DNA of 64,000 nucleotides, taken from positions 396,182 through 460,181 of the forward strand of contig NZ_CAKKNS010000001.1 of assembly GCF_918814575.1 (NCBI RefSeq). The letters run 5' to 3'. Shown one piece after another: positions 10,998 through 20,692 of this stretch; the first letter of the stretch is position 1, and each line of letters opens with the position of its first letter. Source of the DNA: Periweissella fabaria (GTDB lineage Bacteria > Bacillota > Bacilli > Lactobacillales > Lactobacillaceae). The position numbers and the translations under genes are program-made. Below the pieces are notes generated by a model. That model saw only the letters and a program-made list of their open reading frames with translations. It was not told the origin of the DNA and ran no database searches.

Positions 10998-12959
10998 TTA
11001 AGCCTCTCCATCTAATAATCCAGCCTCAAATTGGACTAATTCTGAACTTGATACTTGTTCGGATAACTCTTTGGCTAGGCCTTGTGAAATTTTATTACTA
11101 GTCAATTGGTCTTGTAAATATTGATATTCAAATTGGAACACACGGACATATGCATCGTTTAATTCGGTTTGCATGTCATCTGTAATTGTCCGTTGCGCAA
11201 ATTGACTCCAACGACGAATAAAGATGTGATGAACCATCGCAATTTCTTCGTGATTTTCACTTGTCTTTTGCGATTCTAAAAAAGTATTCGTTGAATCCGT
11301 TAAGACGGCCTTTACTTGATCTAACAATTCATGATGCTGAGCTTTAATTTCTGCAACCCGCTTAGCAAAGTCCGGTATGTTTTCAATTCGTTTGATTTGG
11401 CGTTTAGTAAACCATGTTCTTTGCGCCAGTGCCCATAATCCGTGGAATAAATGACCGTGCTTATATTTCACTAATAACCGCTTAGTAATTTTATTAGCAT
11501 CAGGCGGTAAAATACCGGTTTGAACGGCTGCATCAATCGCATCCGCATTGGCTTCATTCATCCCCTCAATCAACCTTAGCAATTCTTTTTGCTCTCCTGT
11601 AAAGAACCCATTTTGGGAACGCAAGTTATCGCGAACTATCGTTTGAATCCGGCTATCATAATCTTCATCACTTAAACGATCTAAGGCATAATTAATCATA
11701 CTAGCCCGCGTTTGCTTTAATTGTTCGGGAGTAAACGCCACTGCTTTAGCTGGTAATACTAGTGGAAAGGCTAATGTTGGCACTAACAAGCTAATTACAA
11801 TCACGGCGGCGGCGATAAAAATTATTTCCGTGCGAAATGGAAAGGCCTCTTTTCCTAAGGTTAAAGGTAATGAAAAAGCCATCGCCAAAGTCATCGTACC
11901 ATGAACACCACCAAGACTAAATAACCATGATTCACGGCCGTGCCAGTTATGGCCAGAAAGATTCATCCGAACAAACATAAAACGGACAAATAACATCATG
12001 CCATAAATTAAAATCGCAATGAATAAACATAATGGGATTAAAGCTGGCGAACTCTTTGTCATCGAAATCACCACATTGGGGAGTAATAAGCCTAAAATTA
12101 CAAATACAAACCCATTAAGCGTATCGCTCAGGATATTCCAGACTTCTTTGTTAACCACTTGCAAGCGGGTTGAAGTCAGGCGTAAACGGGTCTGTTGATA
12201 GGCGTGAAGCATTCCTGTTGCCACTACCGCCAAAATCCCTGATACACCAATATGTTCAGCCATCAAGTACACTGCAAATGGCGTCAAAATACTAAGTGGC
12301 ACTAATAACGTTGCTTCACCAAGATTATGGGATAACAAGCTAAAGCGTAACCATAATACTAACCAACCAGCAATCAAGCCAACAAGTAAGCCCCCAAAAA
12401 AGACATAGCCAAAGTTCAACAAACCAGCGCCAAATGAAAACTGATTTGTGGCTAACACGGTTAGCGCAATATCAAAAATCACAATTCCAGATGCATCATT
12501 AAACAAGGATTCAAATTCCAAAGTTTGCATGACATTACTAGGTACTTGCCGGGATATCGTAACAGATTTTACTGCTACCGCATCCGTTGGCGTCACAATT
12601 GCACTTAAGGCAATCGCTAATGGCAAGGTAAAGACACTAAATTGCCAATTAAGCACAAAGCCAATAATCACAATAGTCATCACTGCCAAGATTACAGCCA
12701 CGGCAAAAGTTGACTTCGTCTGTTTAACTAATTCACTTAACTTAGTATTTTGACTATCGTTAAATAGCAATGGGGCAATAATAATTAATAAAAATAGCTC
12801 AGGTTCCATTTGAAAATGAGCTAGCGGCGGAATAATGCTTAGTAGCATCCCCGCAGCAATCTCAATAAATGCCAGTGGAATAGCTGTCATTAGCCGGCCA
12901 ATGACATTGGCAATTAACCCGGTAACCATAATCATGGTTATCATCAAAAATATATCCAT
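10998..12959 (-). CDS. CPA1-family Na+/H+ antiporter
   Basis: This is a large membrane antiporter of the CPA1 (NhaP/NhaK) family exchanging cations for protons. About twelve hydrophobic segments fill the first ~410 residues. The ion-binding region is visible as SAIVTPTDAVAVKSV followed by FESLFNDASGIVIFDIAL, containing the paired acidic residues of the family. The C-terminal ~230 residues are a charged helical cytoplasmic domain. I start at MDIFLMITM because AAGGAGAG lies just upstream; the longer frame adds a charged tail without a ribosome site. It is the first gene of the operon with EIIA, accB and recO. Confidence 0.9.
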   Translation of the reverse strand: MDIFLMITMIMVTGLIANVIGRLMTAIPLAFIEIAAGMLLSIIPPLAHFQMEPELFLLIIIAPLLFNDSQNTKLSELVKQTKSTFAVAVILAVMTIVIIGFVLNWQFSVFTLPLAIALSAIVTPTDAVAVKSVTISRQVPSNVMQTLEFESLFNDASGIVIFDIALTVLATNQFSFGAGLLNFGYVFFGGLLVGLIAGWLVLWLRFSLLSHNLGEATLLVPLSILTPFAVYLMAEHIGVSGILAVVATGMLHAYQQTRLRLTSTRLQVVNKEVWNILSDTLNGFVFVILGLLLPNVVISMTKSSPALIPLCLFIAILIYGMMLFVRFMFVRMNLSGHNWHGRESWLFSLGGVHGTMTLAMAFSLPLTLGKEAFPFRTEIIFIAAAVIVISLLVPTLAFPLVLPAKAVAFTPEQLKQTRASMINYALDRLSDEDYDSRIQTIVRDNLRSQNGFFTGEQKELLRLIEGMNEANADAIDAAVQTGILPPDANKITKRLLVKYKHGHLFHGLWALAQRTWFTKRQIKRIENIPDFAKRVAEIKAQHHELLDQVKAVLTDSTNTFLESQKTSENHEEIAMVHHIFIRRWSQFAQRTITDDMQTELNDAYVRVFQFEYQYLQDQLTSNKISQGLAKELSEQVSSSELVQFEAGLLDGEA

Positions 12960-13120
12960 CGTTCTCTCCTTAGTCTGTTTAGCATTATTATAACAGAGTC
13001 GTGGCAACTTCAATAAAAGTGCCTTAGTAGCTTTAAATACTAATCATTATTAGCGTAAATGCTGTTTTTTCATCACCAGAACACTTGTTCGTATACCGTA
13101 AAAAAGCAACCTTTTGAATG

Positions 13121-13134
13121 TGTATCCGCTTACA
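13121..13134 (+). promoter_or_regulatory. Possible cre site
   Basis: TGTATCCGCTTACA matches the catabolite-responsive element consensus with one clear mismatch. It lies about 65 bases before the plus-strand gene at 13200. It is a sequence match only. Confidence 0.3.
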
Positions 13135-13199
13135 TCAGGTGTTATAATTAGCCAATAATACTATTACGATTATATTTTACTATTAAGGAGACGTGCCGT

Positions 13200-13829
13200 A
13201 TGCCCCGATTTGAAAAAAGTATCAAAGTTACCGTTGATTTAGCTGGTAGTTTTTATCCAGCTAATGCTCAAAAGCGGATTGGTTCCAAGCCTCATTACGT
13301 GATTGACCAAACCATCACTTCATTAACACTGGGAATTATCACCAAAGGATTAGATATTCCTTTACCCCATGTTTCTATCACCCCAGACAAATTAACTTTT
13401 TATCGTGTCACTAACCAAACAACAAACAGCCTCGCTCTTGATGCTAATCATATTACATTACGTGTTGGTATCCTACATACCTTTGGTAGTGCTTTGACCC
13501 AGGGAGATGACCTAAACGTTGGGACATTATTAGATACGTATGCGACTTACCTTGAAATTCAAACACCTGATCATACATTTAAGTATCGGGTTAGTTCACT
13601 AAGATTATACTTAGCTATTGCCCACGGGGTTTTAGCTGACTGGCCTTGGCAGGTTATTGATGATCTCAAATTGTTCACAGTCGCCCAAAAATACACGGTT
13701 GAGAATTATCGGGACTTTGAAATTTTCTTAAATGATCCTGTCAATGGCTATACCAGTTATACCCAAGCCGCTGATTATCCTGATTTGATTAACTATGATG
13801 GTTCAACTATTATCAAAACCGAACACTAA
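13200..13829 (+). CDS. Uncharacterised 209-residue protein
   Basis: I do not recognise the family. The product has no signal peptide, membrane segment or metal motif. It is mostly beta-strand-like with alternating hydrophobic and polar residues, for example SITPDKLTFYRVTNQTTNSL and ITLRVGILHTFGSALTQGDD. A strong AAGGAGACG site precedes the start, and a good hairpin follows the stop, so the reading frame is well supported as a monocistronic gene. It runs opposite to its neighbours on both sides. It is probably a soluble cytoplasmic protein. Confidence 0.7.
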   Translation: MPRFEKSIKVTVDLAGSFYPANAQKRIGSKPHYVIDQTITSLTLGIITKGLDIPLPHVSITPDKLTFYRVTNQTTNSLALDANHITLRVGILHTFGSALTQGDDLNVGTLLDTYATYLEIQTPDHTFKYRVSSLRLYLAIAHGVLADWPWQVIDDLKLFTVAQKYTVENYRDFEIFLNDPVNGYTSYTQAADYPDLINYDGSTIIKTEH

Positions 13830-13830
13830 C

Positions 13831-13866
13831 AAAAAACCGATGAGCAAAAGCTCATCGGTTTTATTT
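13831..13866. terminator. Bidirectional terminator
   Basis: Perfect arms AACCGATGAGC and GCTCATCGGTT are flanked by A and T runs on both sides. It serves the plus gene ending at 13829 and topA converging from the right. Confidence 0.88.
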
Positions 13867-13893
13867 TGGATAACCGCTTTAAAATAAAGGTCC

Positions 13894-16059
13894 TTATTTT
13901 TGGACGTCTTCTTCGTAGTCACCATTTGGACAAATAACTTGTTTACCACCCTTAACCTTTTTTTCGACTAAGAAATGGCCATCATTTGGACAATTACGGG
14001 TTAACGGTTTATCCCATGATGTGAATTCACACTCTGGGTAACGTGAACAACCATAGAATAATCGATTACGCCGTGATTTACGCTCAATTACTTGCCCTTC
14101 ATGACATACAGGACAAGCCATCCCGATTTCTTTAACGACGGCTTTAGTATTCCGACAATCAGGGAACCGTGAACAAGCATAGAACTTACCATAACGTCCC
14201 AACTTAACAACCATTGGCGCGCCACAAATATCACAATCAAAACCAGCCATTTCATCTTTCATGGTGATTTTTTCAAGATTTTCTTCTGCTTTATGGACTT
14301 CTTCTTCAAAAGGTCCAAAGAAATCACTAATTACTTTAACCCATTGCTCTTTACCGACTTCAACATTATCAAGTTGGTCTTCAATATTGGCCGTGAATTT
14401 AATGTCAATGATATCTGGGAAGAAATCCTTAATAACATCTTCCACAATCATCCCCAATTCAGTTGGTTCAAACCGGCGAGCTTCCAACTTAACATAATTC
14501 CGTTTTTGAATTGTATCCAAAGTTGGTGCATATGTTGATGGCCGTCCAACACCATTTTCTTCAAGCGCTTTAATTAAAGCCGCTTCTGAAAAACGTGCAG
14601 GTGGTTGGGTAAAGTGTTGGGCCGGATCAATTTTACTCAATTGAACCGTATCACCGACTTCTAAGTCCGGTAAGACATTGTCTTTTTCTTTGGCGGAAGC
14701 ATACGCCTTTGTAAATCCTGCAAATTTCGTCTTAGAACCATTGGCGCGGAATGTAACCCCATTTTGGGCAATCGTGACAGTCATCGTGTCTAAAATTTCA
14801 GGTGTCATTTGACTCGCCACAAAACGTGACCAAATCAATGAATATAATTTGAATTGATCATTCGTTAACTTGTCTTTAACTGAGTCAGGCGTCCGTAAAA
14901 CAGAGGTTGGTCGAATCCCTTCGTGGGCATCTTGGGCCCCTTCTTGTAATTTAACCGCCCGGGGATGGGTTGCTGCATATTCTTCACCGTATGTATCGTG
15001 AATAAATTGTGCAGCCTCCGCTTTAGCCGTTGCAGAAATCCGCGTTGAATCAGTACGCATGTACGTAATCAACCCAACCGTACCTTCTTTACCACCTAAG
15101 TTAATTCCTTCATACAATTGTTGGGCTGCCATCATTGTCTTTCGAGTGCGGAAGTTCAACTGGGTATTGGCGATTTGTTGCATCGTTGAAGTGGTAAATG
15201 GTGGTTGTGGCTGCCGTTTACGTTCTTTTTTAAGGACATCAAGAATATCAAAATCACCTTGTTGATCAAGTTGCTTTAGAATTGCTTGCACAGCGTCGTT
15301 ATTGGGCACCGCGGTTTTTTTACCATTCAAACCATAAAATGTTGCTTTAAACTTAGTTCGGTTTTTCTTAAATTCACTGTCCAATGACCAATATTCTTCA
15401 GGTTCAAATGCTTCAATTTCTCGTTCACGTTTAATAATTAAATCCAACGCAATTGATTGAACACGTCCTGCCGATAGGCCTTTTTTAACTTTTTTCCAAA
15501 GAACTGGTGAAATTGAGTAACCTACCAACCGGTCAAGGACCCGCCGAGCTTGTTGGGCATCAACTAAGTCCATATTGATAGCACGTGGCGTTTTAAAAGC
15601 ATCTTTAACAGCATCTTTAGTAATTTCATTAAAGACTACGCGATTTTTATCTTCTGGGTTTAAGCCTAATAAATAACTTAAGTGCCAGGCAATTGCTTCA
15701 CCTTCACGGTCCGGGTCACTTGCGAGAAAGACTTGTTTAGCGGCCTTAGCTTCTTTACGGAGACCTTTAATAACATCCCCTTTACCACGGATAGAAATGT
15801 ATTTAGGTTCAAAGTTATTTTCGGTATCAACCCCCATTTGTGACTTTGGTAAATCACGGACGTGGCCAAGTGACGCCACTACTTTATAGGTGCTACCGAG
15901 ATATTTTTCAATGGTCTTGGCCTTTGATGGTGATTCCACAATTACCAAGTTCTTTTTACGTTTAACAGTTTTTTTAGTTGTTTTTGCTTTTGTAGCTGCT
16001 TTAGTCGCTGGTTTGTCACTAGCTTTGGTTGCAGTCTTTGCTTTAGTCGTAGTCGCCAT
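13894..16059 (-). CDS. topA: DNA topoisomerase I
   Basis: TopA relaxes negative supercoils through a 5' phosphotyrosine. The Toprim segment [19 protein letters not shown] begins near residue 38. The catalytic tyrosine lies in [14 protein letters not shown]. Three C-terminal zinc-finger repeats follow, beginning [20 protein letters not shown] and [10 protein letters not shown]. An unusual feature is the N-terminal ~36-residue tail made almost only of Lys, Ala and Thr before the first conserved residue; most lactic acid bacterial TopA proteins start close to the Toprim motif. The tail is in frame after the best ribosome site. It follows dprA, as is common in lactobacilli. Confidence 0.95.
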   Translation of the reverse strand: MATTTKAKTATKASDKPATKAATKAKTTKKTVKRKKNLVIVESPSKAKTIEKYLGSTYKVVASLGHVRDLPKSQMGVDTENNFEPKYISIRGKGDVIKGLRKEAKAAKQVFLASDPDREGEAIAWHLSYLLGLNPEDKNRVVFNEITKDAVKDAFKTPRAINMDLVDAQQARRVLDRLVGYSISPVLWKKVKKGLSAGRVQSIALDLIIKREREIEAFEPEEYWSLDSEFKKNRTKFKATFYGLNGKKTAVPNNDAVQAILKQLDQQGDFDILDVLKKERKRQPQPPFTTSTMQQIANTQLNFRTRKTMMAAQQLYEGINLGGKEGTVGLITYMRTDSTRISATAKAEAAQFIHDTYGEEYAATHPRAVKLQEGAQDAHEGIRPTSVLRTPDSVKDKLTNDQFKLYSLIWSRFVASQMTPEILDTMTVTIAQNGVTFRANGSKTKFAGFTKAYASAKEKDNVLPDLEVGDTVQLSKIDPAQHFTQPPARFSEAALIKALEENGVGRPSTYAPTLDTIQKRNYVKLEARRFEPTELGMIVEDVIKDFFPDIIDIKFTANIEDQLDNVEVGKEQWVKVISDFFGPFEEEVHKAEENLEKITMKDEMAGFDCDICGAPMVVKLGRYGKFYACSRFPDCRNTKAVVKEIGMACPVCHEGQVIERKSRRNRLFYGCSRYPECEFTSWDKPLTRNCPNDGHFLVEKKVKGGKQVICPNGDYEEDVQK

Positions 16060-16182
16060 GAATGCTCCTAGTATTTATTTTATATTTCGACTTTGTAAAT
16101 AATTTGGTCATTTAGCACGATAACACAGAAAACTAAAAAATGTCAAAAATAATCCGTACTTATTTAAAAATAATTAGGTCGT

Positions 16183-17052
16183 TTATATATTATTTAGACG
16201 CATTTCGCTTAAAATATCCTCACCACGTAAGACGCAACCAGCCCCAATGGCGATTAATTGGTTACAGCCAACTGACATTACCGCATTAATCGGTCCTGGA
16301 ACCGCTAAGACGTTCCGATTTTCTTGTAATGCTAAGTTTGCCGTAATTAAACTTCCAGAATTTTCAGCAGCTTCAATCACGACCGTTGTCTGGCATAACC
16401 CAGCAATAATTCGATTACGAGCGGGAAAATGATGTTTTCGCGGTCCCGTGCCAACCGGGTACTCACTTAAGACAATCCCAGTTTGTGCAACTTGCTGCTG
16501 TAAAGTAGTTGAACTTTTTGGATAAGCAATATCCAGACTCGTGCCGATCACCCCAATCGGGACGGCCCGTTGCTCGATACATTGTTGGTGCACCAAATAA
16601 TCAACGCCGAGTGCTAAGCCACTCACAATGCCAATCCCAGCGGTCTGTAATGGTCTAATTAACGGCTTTAATACTTGCTGACCGTAAGTACTGACTTTAC
16701 GGGCACCAACAAGGGCTACAAGTGGCAGTTGCAACGCTCGTAAATCACTATCGTAATATAAAATAACTGGGGGTTGGTATATCTCCTTCAATAGCATCGG
16801 ATAATTAGCATCACAAATTGCTATAAATGGATATTGGCACTCCATCTGCTGATATTGGCGGGGACTACCATAAGTTGCTTTACCACGCTCAGCTTGCTGG
16901 GGTGTCAAACTAAGTAATTGGCAAATAGCCAACCATGATAGCGGTAATACTGCTTGGGGATGTTCTTCTAACCACGTTACTAGCACGGTTAAATGCTTTT
17001 GGGTTAATCCTGGGGTCAAACTTAACTGTAATAAAAAATCACGGACTTCCAT
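16183..17052 (-). CDS. dprA: DNA processing protein DprA
   Basis: DprA binds incoming single-stranded DNA and loads RecA during natural transformation. The Rossmann-like core is visible as LVALVGARKVSTYG, GIVSGLALGVDYLVHQ and EYPVGTGPRKHHFPARNRIIAGL, all hallmark segments. I begin at MEVRDFLLQL, preceded by GAGGG; the earlier Met would add a weak N-terminal stretch. At 290 residues the length is normal. The dprA-topA order is conserved. The protein looks intact, which would permit competence-like DNA handling if the uptake genes exist elsewhere. Confidence 0.94.
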   Translation of the reverse strand: MEVRDFLLQLSLTPGLTQKHLTVLVTWLEEHPQAVLPLSWLAICQLLSLTPQQAERGKATYGSPRQYQQMECQYPFIAICDANYPMLLKEIYQPPVILYYDSDLRALQLPLVALVGARKVSTYGQQVLKPLIRPLQTAGIGIVSGLALGVDYLVHQQCIEQRAVPIGVIGTSLDIAYPKSSTTLQQQVAQTGIVLSEYPVGTGPRKHHFPARNRIIAGLCQTTVVIEAAENSGSLITANLALQENRNVLAVPGPINAVMSVGCNQLIAIGAGCVLRGEDILSEMRLNNI

Positions 17053-17095
17053 TATTAAATTTCCCTCGGTTCTAATTTTTAATACAGTACGCAAA

Positions 17096-17126
17096 AAAGG
17101 AAGTTTCCACCATGGAAACTTCCTTT
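17096..17126 (-). terminator. Terminator between the YeiH gene and dprA
   Basis: Perfect arms AAAGGAAGTTTCCA and TGGAAACTTCCTTT with A/T flanks lie 17 bases beyond the YeiH-family stop. Confidence 0.85.
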
Positions 17127-17143
17127 AATATAGAAATAATGTA

Positions 17144-18142
17144 TTAAAATAAGACCTTAATTAAGATCACTGCCAAGACGACTTGGAAGACCCCAGTAAC
17201 GAAACCGTAACTTAAGAAACGGACTCCGGAATCTTTGATTGTCTTGAATTTTAAATTCAAACCAATTCCGGCCAAATTCACAATACCAAAGAAACTCGCA
17301 ATTTCTTTAGCACTACCAGTTAGAACATGTGGTAATGGCAAGAAACTATTTAGTAATAAGAAAATAACAAAGGCGATAATAAACCAAGGCACATTAACCT
17401 TTTTAACTTTTGCAACTTGATTATCTCCAGTCGCTTGCTTTTTTTGTGCCATCCGGGCAAAAACAAGAACAATGACTGTCAACATAATGATCCGCAACAT
17501 TTTAAAAATAGTTGCATACGTCACAACTGTTGGGTTAATCAAAGCCGCTGTCCCTACAACTTGACCGACTGATTGGACAGTTCCACCAACCAGCGCTCCG
17601 AGTAACACGTTACTATGGCCAACTAAATGTGGTCCGAGTAATGGTAAAACAAGTAACAATAATACCCCTGTCAAACTAACCGTTGCAACTGATGTCCGGC
17701 GTTGATCATCATCAGCCCCAATTACCGGCGCTACCGCAGCAATTGCACTTGAGCCACATACCGCATTACCAGCTCCCATTAGCATCGCAGATTCTTTGGA
17801 AACTTTAAACAACCGGCCCCCCATAAATAAAACAACCGCAATTGTTAAAAACATTTGAATTAAAATAAATGCAATTCCGTTAATCCCTAAATTTTCAATT
17901 GTCTTAAAAGTCACGGTTAAACCGAGTAGTGCGATACCAATTTCAATGGGATATTTTTCCGCCCATTTCATCCCCGGCGCAAACCGCTTATTGGTAAACA
18001 CGGTATTTCCAAGAATAATTCCTAAAATCATCGCAATTGATTCCGCCCCCAATTGAGGCAAAAAAGTCGCCAAAAACTTGGAAACAACCGATAATATAAG
18101 CGTAACAATAATGCCTAAAACCATTGTGCGTTTAATTTTCAT
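17144..18142 (-). CDS. YeiH/UPF0324 family putative sulfate exporter
   Basis: This is a 332-residue integral membrane protein of the YeiH family, with about ten hydrophobic helices. Family segments are visible: AESIAMILGIILGN, GIALLGLTVTF, MLMGAGNAVCGSSAIAAVAPV and GGTVQSVGQVVGTAAL. The family is annotated as putative sulfate exporters, with no firm substrate for Gram-positive members. The divergent LysR gene 117 bases away almost certainly controls it, as with YeiE/YeiH pairs. The shared intergenic DNA has an AT-rich LysR-type region with CTATAGTG and an adjacent half-site. Confidence 0.88.
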   Translation of the reverse strand: MKIKRTMVLGIIVTLILSVVSKFLATFLPQLGAESIAMILGIILGNTVFTNKRFAPGMKWAEKYPIEIGIALLGLTVTFKTIENLGINGIAFILIQMFLTIAVVLFMGGRLFKVSKESAMLMGAGNAVCGSSAIAAVAPVIGADDDQRRTSVATVSLTGVLLLLVLPLLGPHLVGHSNVLLGALVGGTVQSVGQVVGTAALINPTVVTYATIFKMLRIIMLTVIVLVFARMAQKKQATGDNQVAKVKKVNVPWFIIAFVIFLLLNSFLPLPHVLTGSAKEIASFFGIVNLAGIGLNLKFKTIKDSGVRFLSYGFVTGVFQVVLAVILIKVLF

Positions 18143-18259
18143 TTAATTAAACCCTCTTTCTAACTAACTTACATTCTATAGTGTAAAATGCAATGTATGA
18201 TTTGTAAAATTTATTTATTTAATACAATCAATCAGTATTCTTAATACGAAGGATTTACT

Positions 18260-19078
18260 ATGTTCAGACTTTTAACAACTTTTATCACCGTGTATGAGAC
18301 ACGTAATTTCTCAAATGCCGCTCGCCAACTGTTTATTTCCCAGCCAACCGTTAGTAATCACATTCAACAGCTAGAAAATCATTTTGATACTCAGTTGTTT
18401 ATTCGTAACGGCCATAGTGAAGTAATTCCAACTGAGATTGCACGCCGTATTTACAATCGTGCCCTGAAAATCATGAGTGATTGGCAAGCTGTTGAACAAG
18501 ACGTTTTAACGCATAACGAACCTAAAATACCGTTTAAAATTGCCGTTTCACATACTACTGGCGCTATATTTTTACCAAAATTACTACCATTTATTTTAGC
18601 CCAAAATACACACTTTGATATCGAAGTTCAAATGCATAATTCGGACCAAGTCCTGGAATTATTAAGTCAGCATCACATTGATATGGGCTTAATTGAAAAA
18701 CCGATCGTTGATAATAATGTTGCCAGTCATGTCATCATGCATGACCAGTTAGTCTTGGCTGGTGATTTGGGAAATAAACTTTGGTTGGTTCGAGAAACTG
18801 GATCAGGCGTCTATCATTTCACACAACAGTACTTCAAGGCCAATCATCTCCGACCAGAAGAACAAGTCACAATTGCCAATAATGATATTATCGTTGCCCT
18901 ATTAAAAGCCGGCATTGGTAAATCAATTGTCTCTATTAATGCCTTGCCACAAGACATCCCCTATCAAATGCTTGACGAAACATTCAATCGTAATTTTTAT
19001 TTACTTACGAGTCGTGATCGAAAATCAACGGTTATTACAAATGCCATTAACAAAATCATTAATGATTTTAGCCTTTAA
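18260..19078 (+). CDS. LysR-family regulator divergent from the YeiH gene
   Basis: A 272-residue LysR regulator. The DNA-binding head reads FRLLTTFITVYETRNFSNAA followed by ISQPTVSNHIQQLENHF. The effector domain starts IPFKIAVSHTTGAIFLPKLL and is slightly shorter than the usual ~290-300 residues but complete in outline. Its position back to back with the YeiH-type transporter suggests autoregulation and control of that gene from the shared 117-base region. Confidence 0.9.
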   Translation: MFRLLTTFITVYETRNFSNAARQLFISQPTVSNHIQQLENHFDTQLFIRNGHSEVIPTEIARRIYNRALKIMSDWQAVEQDVLTHNEPKIPFKIAVSHTTGAIFLPKLLPFILAQNTHFDIEVQMHNSDQVLELLSQHHIDMGLIEKPIVDNNVASHVIMHDQLVLAGDLGNKLWLVRETGSGVYHFTQQYFKANHLRPEEQVTIANNDIIVALLKAGIGKSIVSINALPQDIPYQMLDETFNRNFYLLTSRDRKSTVITNAINKIINDFSL

Positions 19079-19082
19079 TCAA

Positions 19083-19115
19083 AAAGCCAGGAAAGAAATA
19101 CATTCTCCTGGCTTT
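19083..19115. terminator. Bidirectional terminator
   Basis: Arms AAAAGCCAGGA and TCCTGGCTTTT lie between the plus LysR gene and the converging SMR gene; both sides have A/T runs. Confidence 0.85.
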
Positions 19116-19147
19116 TATTGTAGCTATTTTACCAATATTGCTTTATT

Positions 19148-19480
19148 TTAGCCGTGACTTGGGGCATATAAGTTCAGTAACACTACCCCACTAACAATCA
19201 GTCCTAACGCTAAGTAAACCTGCCATGTGAATTGCGTATGGTACACAACTCGGTCTAAGACGGTCAAAATAACAATCCCAACTGCCGACCAAATTGCATA
19301 GGCGACACCGGTTGGAATAACGGTCAATGATTGCCCTAATGAATAAAAGCTAATGCAATAAAATACACAAATTCCTAATACTAATAGCGGATTGAAGCCG
19401 GAACTCGTTGCATTAATACGTAATAAAGACGTTGCAACTAGCTCTGAAATAATGGCCACTCCAAGTGAAACGTAAACCAT
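19148..19480 (-). CDS. SMR-family multidrug efflux protein
   Basis: A 110-residue four-helix small multidrug resistance transporter of the EmrE/QacC type, which works as a dimer to exchange cationic compounds for protons. The essential glutamate is in the first helix (VAIISELVATSLL). The conserved GVAYAIWSAVGIVILTVL segment of helix three and the C-terminal helix YLALGLIVSGVVLLNLY are present. It stands alone between two terminators. Confidence 0.9.
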   Translation of the reverse strand: MVYVSLGVAIISELVATSLLRINATSSGFNPLLVLGICVFYCISFYSLGQSLTVIPTGVAYAIWSAVGIVILTVLDRVVYHTQFTWQVYLALGLIVSGVVLLNLYAPSHG

Positions 19481-19616
19481 CTGAATACCTCATTATATTT
19501 TTTATCTATTTAACAACAGTACCATACCTTAAATAAGATTCATTTGATAATCTGTAAAACTCTTGTATGTTTTTAACATTTATTAAATCAAAAGTAATTT
19601 AACCAAATGGACACAA

Positions 19617-19655
19617 GAAAAGCCCCCGTCAAGAATTTTTCTTCACGGAGGCTTC
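19617..19655 (-). terminator. lepB terminator
   Basis: A stem with arms GAAGCCTCCGTGAAG and CTTGACGGGGGCTT is followed by a T-rich run on the minus strand, just after the signal peptidase stop. Confidence 0.75.
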
Positions 19656-19693
19656 ATATGGTATTTATAGATAACACCATGCGATTATTTTAC

Positions 19694-20311
19694 TTAATTT
19701 GGATTGTAGTTATTAATAATTTGGTGGTTGGCTTGCCATGGGAAGGCCTTAACCACACCTAAAATTTGACTTCTTGGTACAAGTCCCCAGTAACGACTAT
19801 CATTTGACACGGAGCGGTGGTCTCCCATTACATAATAGTAACCTTTAGGAATAACGTTGTTACTATCGGCTTTAAAAGTCCACTTATGCGCTTGGGCAAG
19901 TGATGTTAATGTAAAGCCAGGAAAAACTTGACCTAACATATTAAGCGTGCCGGCATTTTGTTGATCCTTAGCAATATAGTTTTGGGAAACTTGTTTATCA
20001 TTAATAAACAACTTACCATCAGCACTATACCGAACCGAATCACCAGGTAATCCAATCACCCGTTTTACATAATCAATATTTTGGCCATTGGCTTGAGGGT
20101 CAACTTCTTTAGCATCAAAAACAATGACCGAATCATGTTTAATCTGCGCTTTATGTAACAAGACCAAAGACTGACGATTTTGTAAGTTTGGTTGCATTGA
20201 TGTCCCATCAACTTTAACCACTGATAAAAAGTTATCTTTAACAAAGAAGGCAATCGCAACCCCAATAATAATTGGGATAACCCATTCCAGTACCTTTTTT
20301 AATCCTTTCAT
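19694..20311 (-). CDS. lepB: Signal peptidase I
   Basis: Type I signal peptidase removes signal peptides from Sec-exported proteins at the outer face of the membrane. One N-terminal membrane anchor (VLEWVIPIIIGVAIAFFV) is followed by the catalytic serine in VDGTSMQPNL and the general-base lysine in IDYVKRVIGLPGD. The conserved box GYYYVMGDHRSVSNDSRYWG lies near the end. At 205 residues it is of Gram-positive size. I start at the second Met, seven bases after AGGAG. It stands alone here and would process the surface proteins encoded elsewhere in the window. Confidence 0.95.
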   Translation of the reverse strand: MKGLKKVLEWVIPIIIGVAIAFFVKDNFLSVVKVDGTSMQPNLQNRQSLVLLHKAQIKHDSVIVFDAKEVDPQANGQNIDYVKRVIGLPGDSVRYSADGKLFINDKQVSQNYIAKDQQNAGTLNMLGQVFPGFTLTSLAQAHKWTFKADSNNVIPKGYYYVMGDHRSVSNDSRYWGLVPRSQILGVVKAFPWQANHQIINNYNPN

Positions 20312-20473
20312 CAATAAACTCCTTTATGACGATTTATTAGCCGCTTAGTCAGACTAAGCTGACAGTACTTATATCATACCATACCCCTTTGATAATACAC
20401 GTAATCGACTTCAAAATGCATTAGGTCCTTAAAGAAAATTAGCGTTTTCGTAATATTTTTAGCATTTTTCCAA

Positions 20474-20500
20474 CAAAAAAGACCTACACCAGTAGGCCTA
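20474..20500. terminator. Hairpin of unclear owner
   Basis: TAGGCCTACTGG and its partner near GTAGGTCTTTTTT form a stem with a T run on the minus strand. No minus-strand gene lies immediately upstream, since the next gene is on the plus strand. It may insulate lepB from antisense transcription. Confidence 0.45.
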
Positions 20501-20548
20501 AGGAATGAGAATTTCAGTTAATTCTATGGAGAAATCAAAACATACTTA

Positions 20549-20588
20549 TTGACAAGTACATATTACCATCTTATGAAAGCGTTTTCAA
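20549..20588 (+). promoter_or_regulatory. Promoter with overlapping cre site
   Basis: TTGACA, a 17-base spacer and TATGAA form a near-consensus promoter. The -10 overlaps ATGAAAGCGTTTTCAA at 20573-20588, a full match to the catabolite-responsive element. This predicts CcpA repression of transcription toward the small membrane protein at 20693. A second TTGACA element at 20639 could give a second start. Confidence 0.6.
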
Positions 20589-20692
20589 CAGAAATGTTAT
20601 AGTATTTTTTTATAAAATAATAATTATTAGAAATTAATTTGACAAAGCGCCCTGATGTTTTGTATCCTTTGAAAGATATTGGAGGATGCGCC

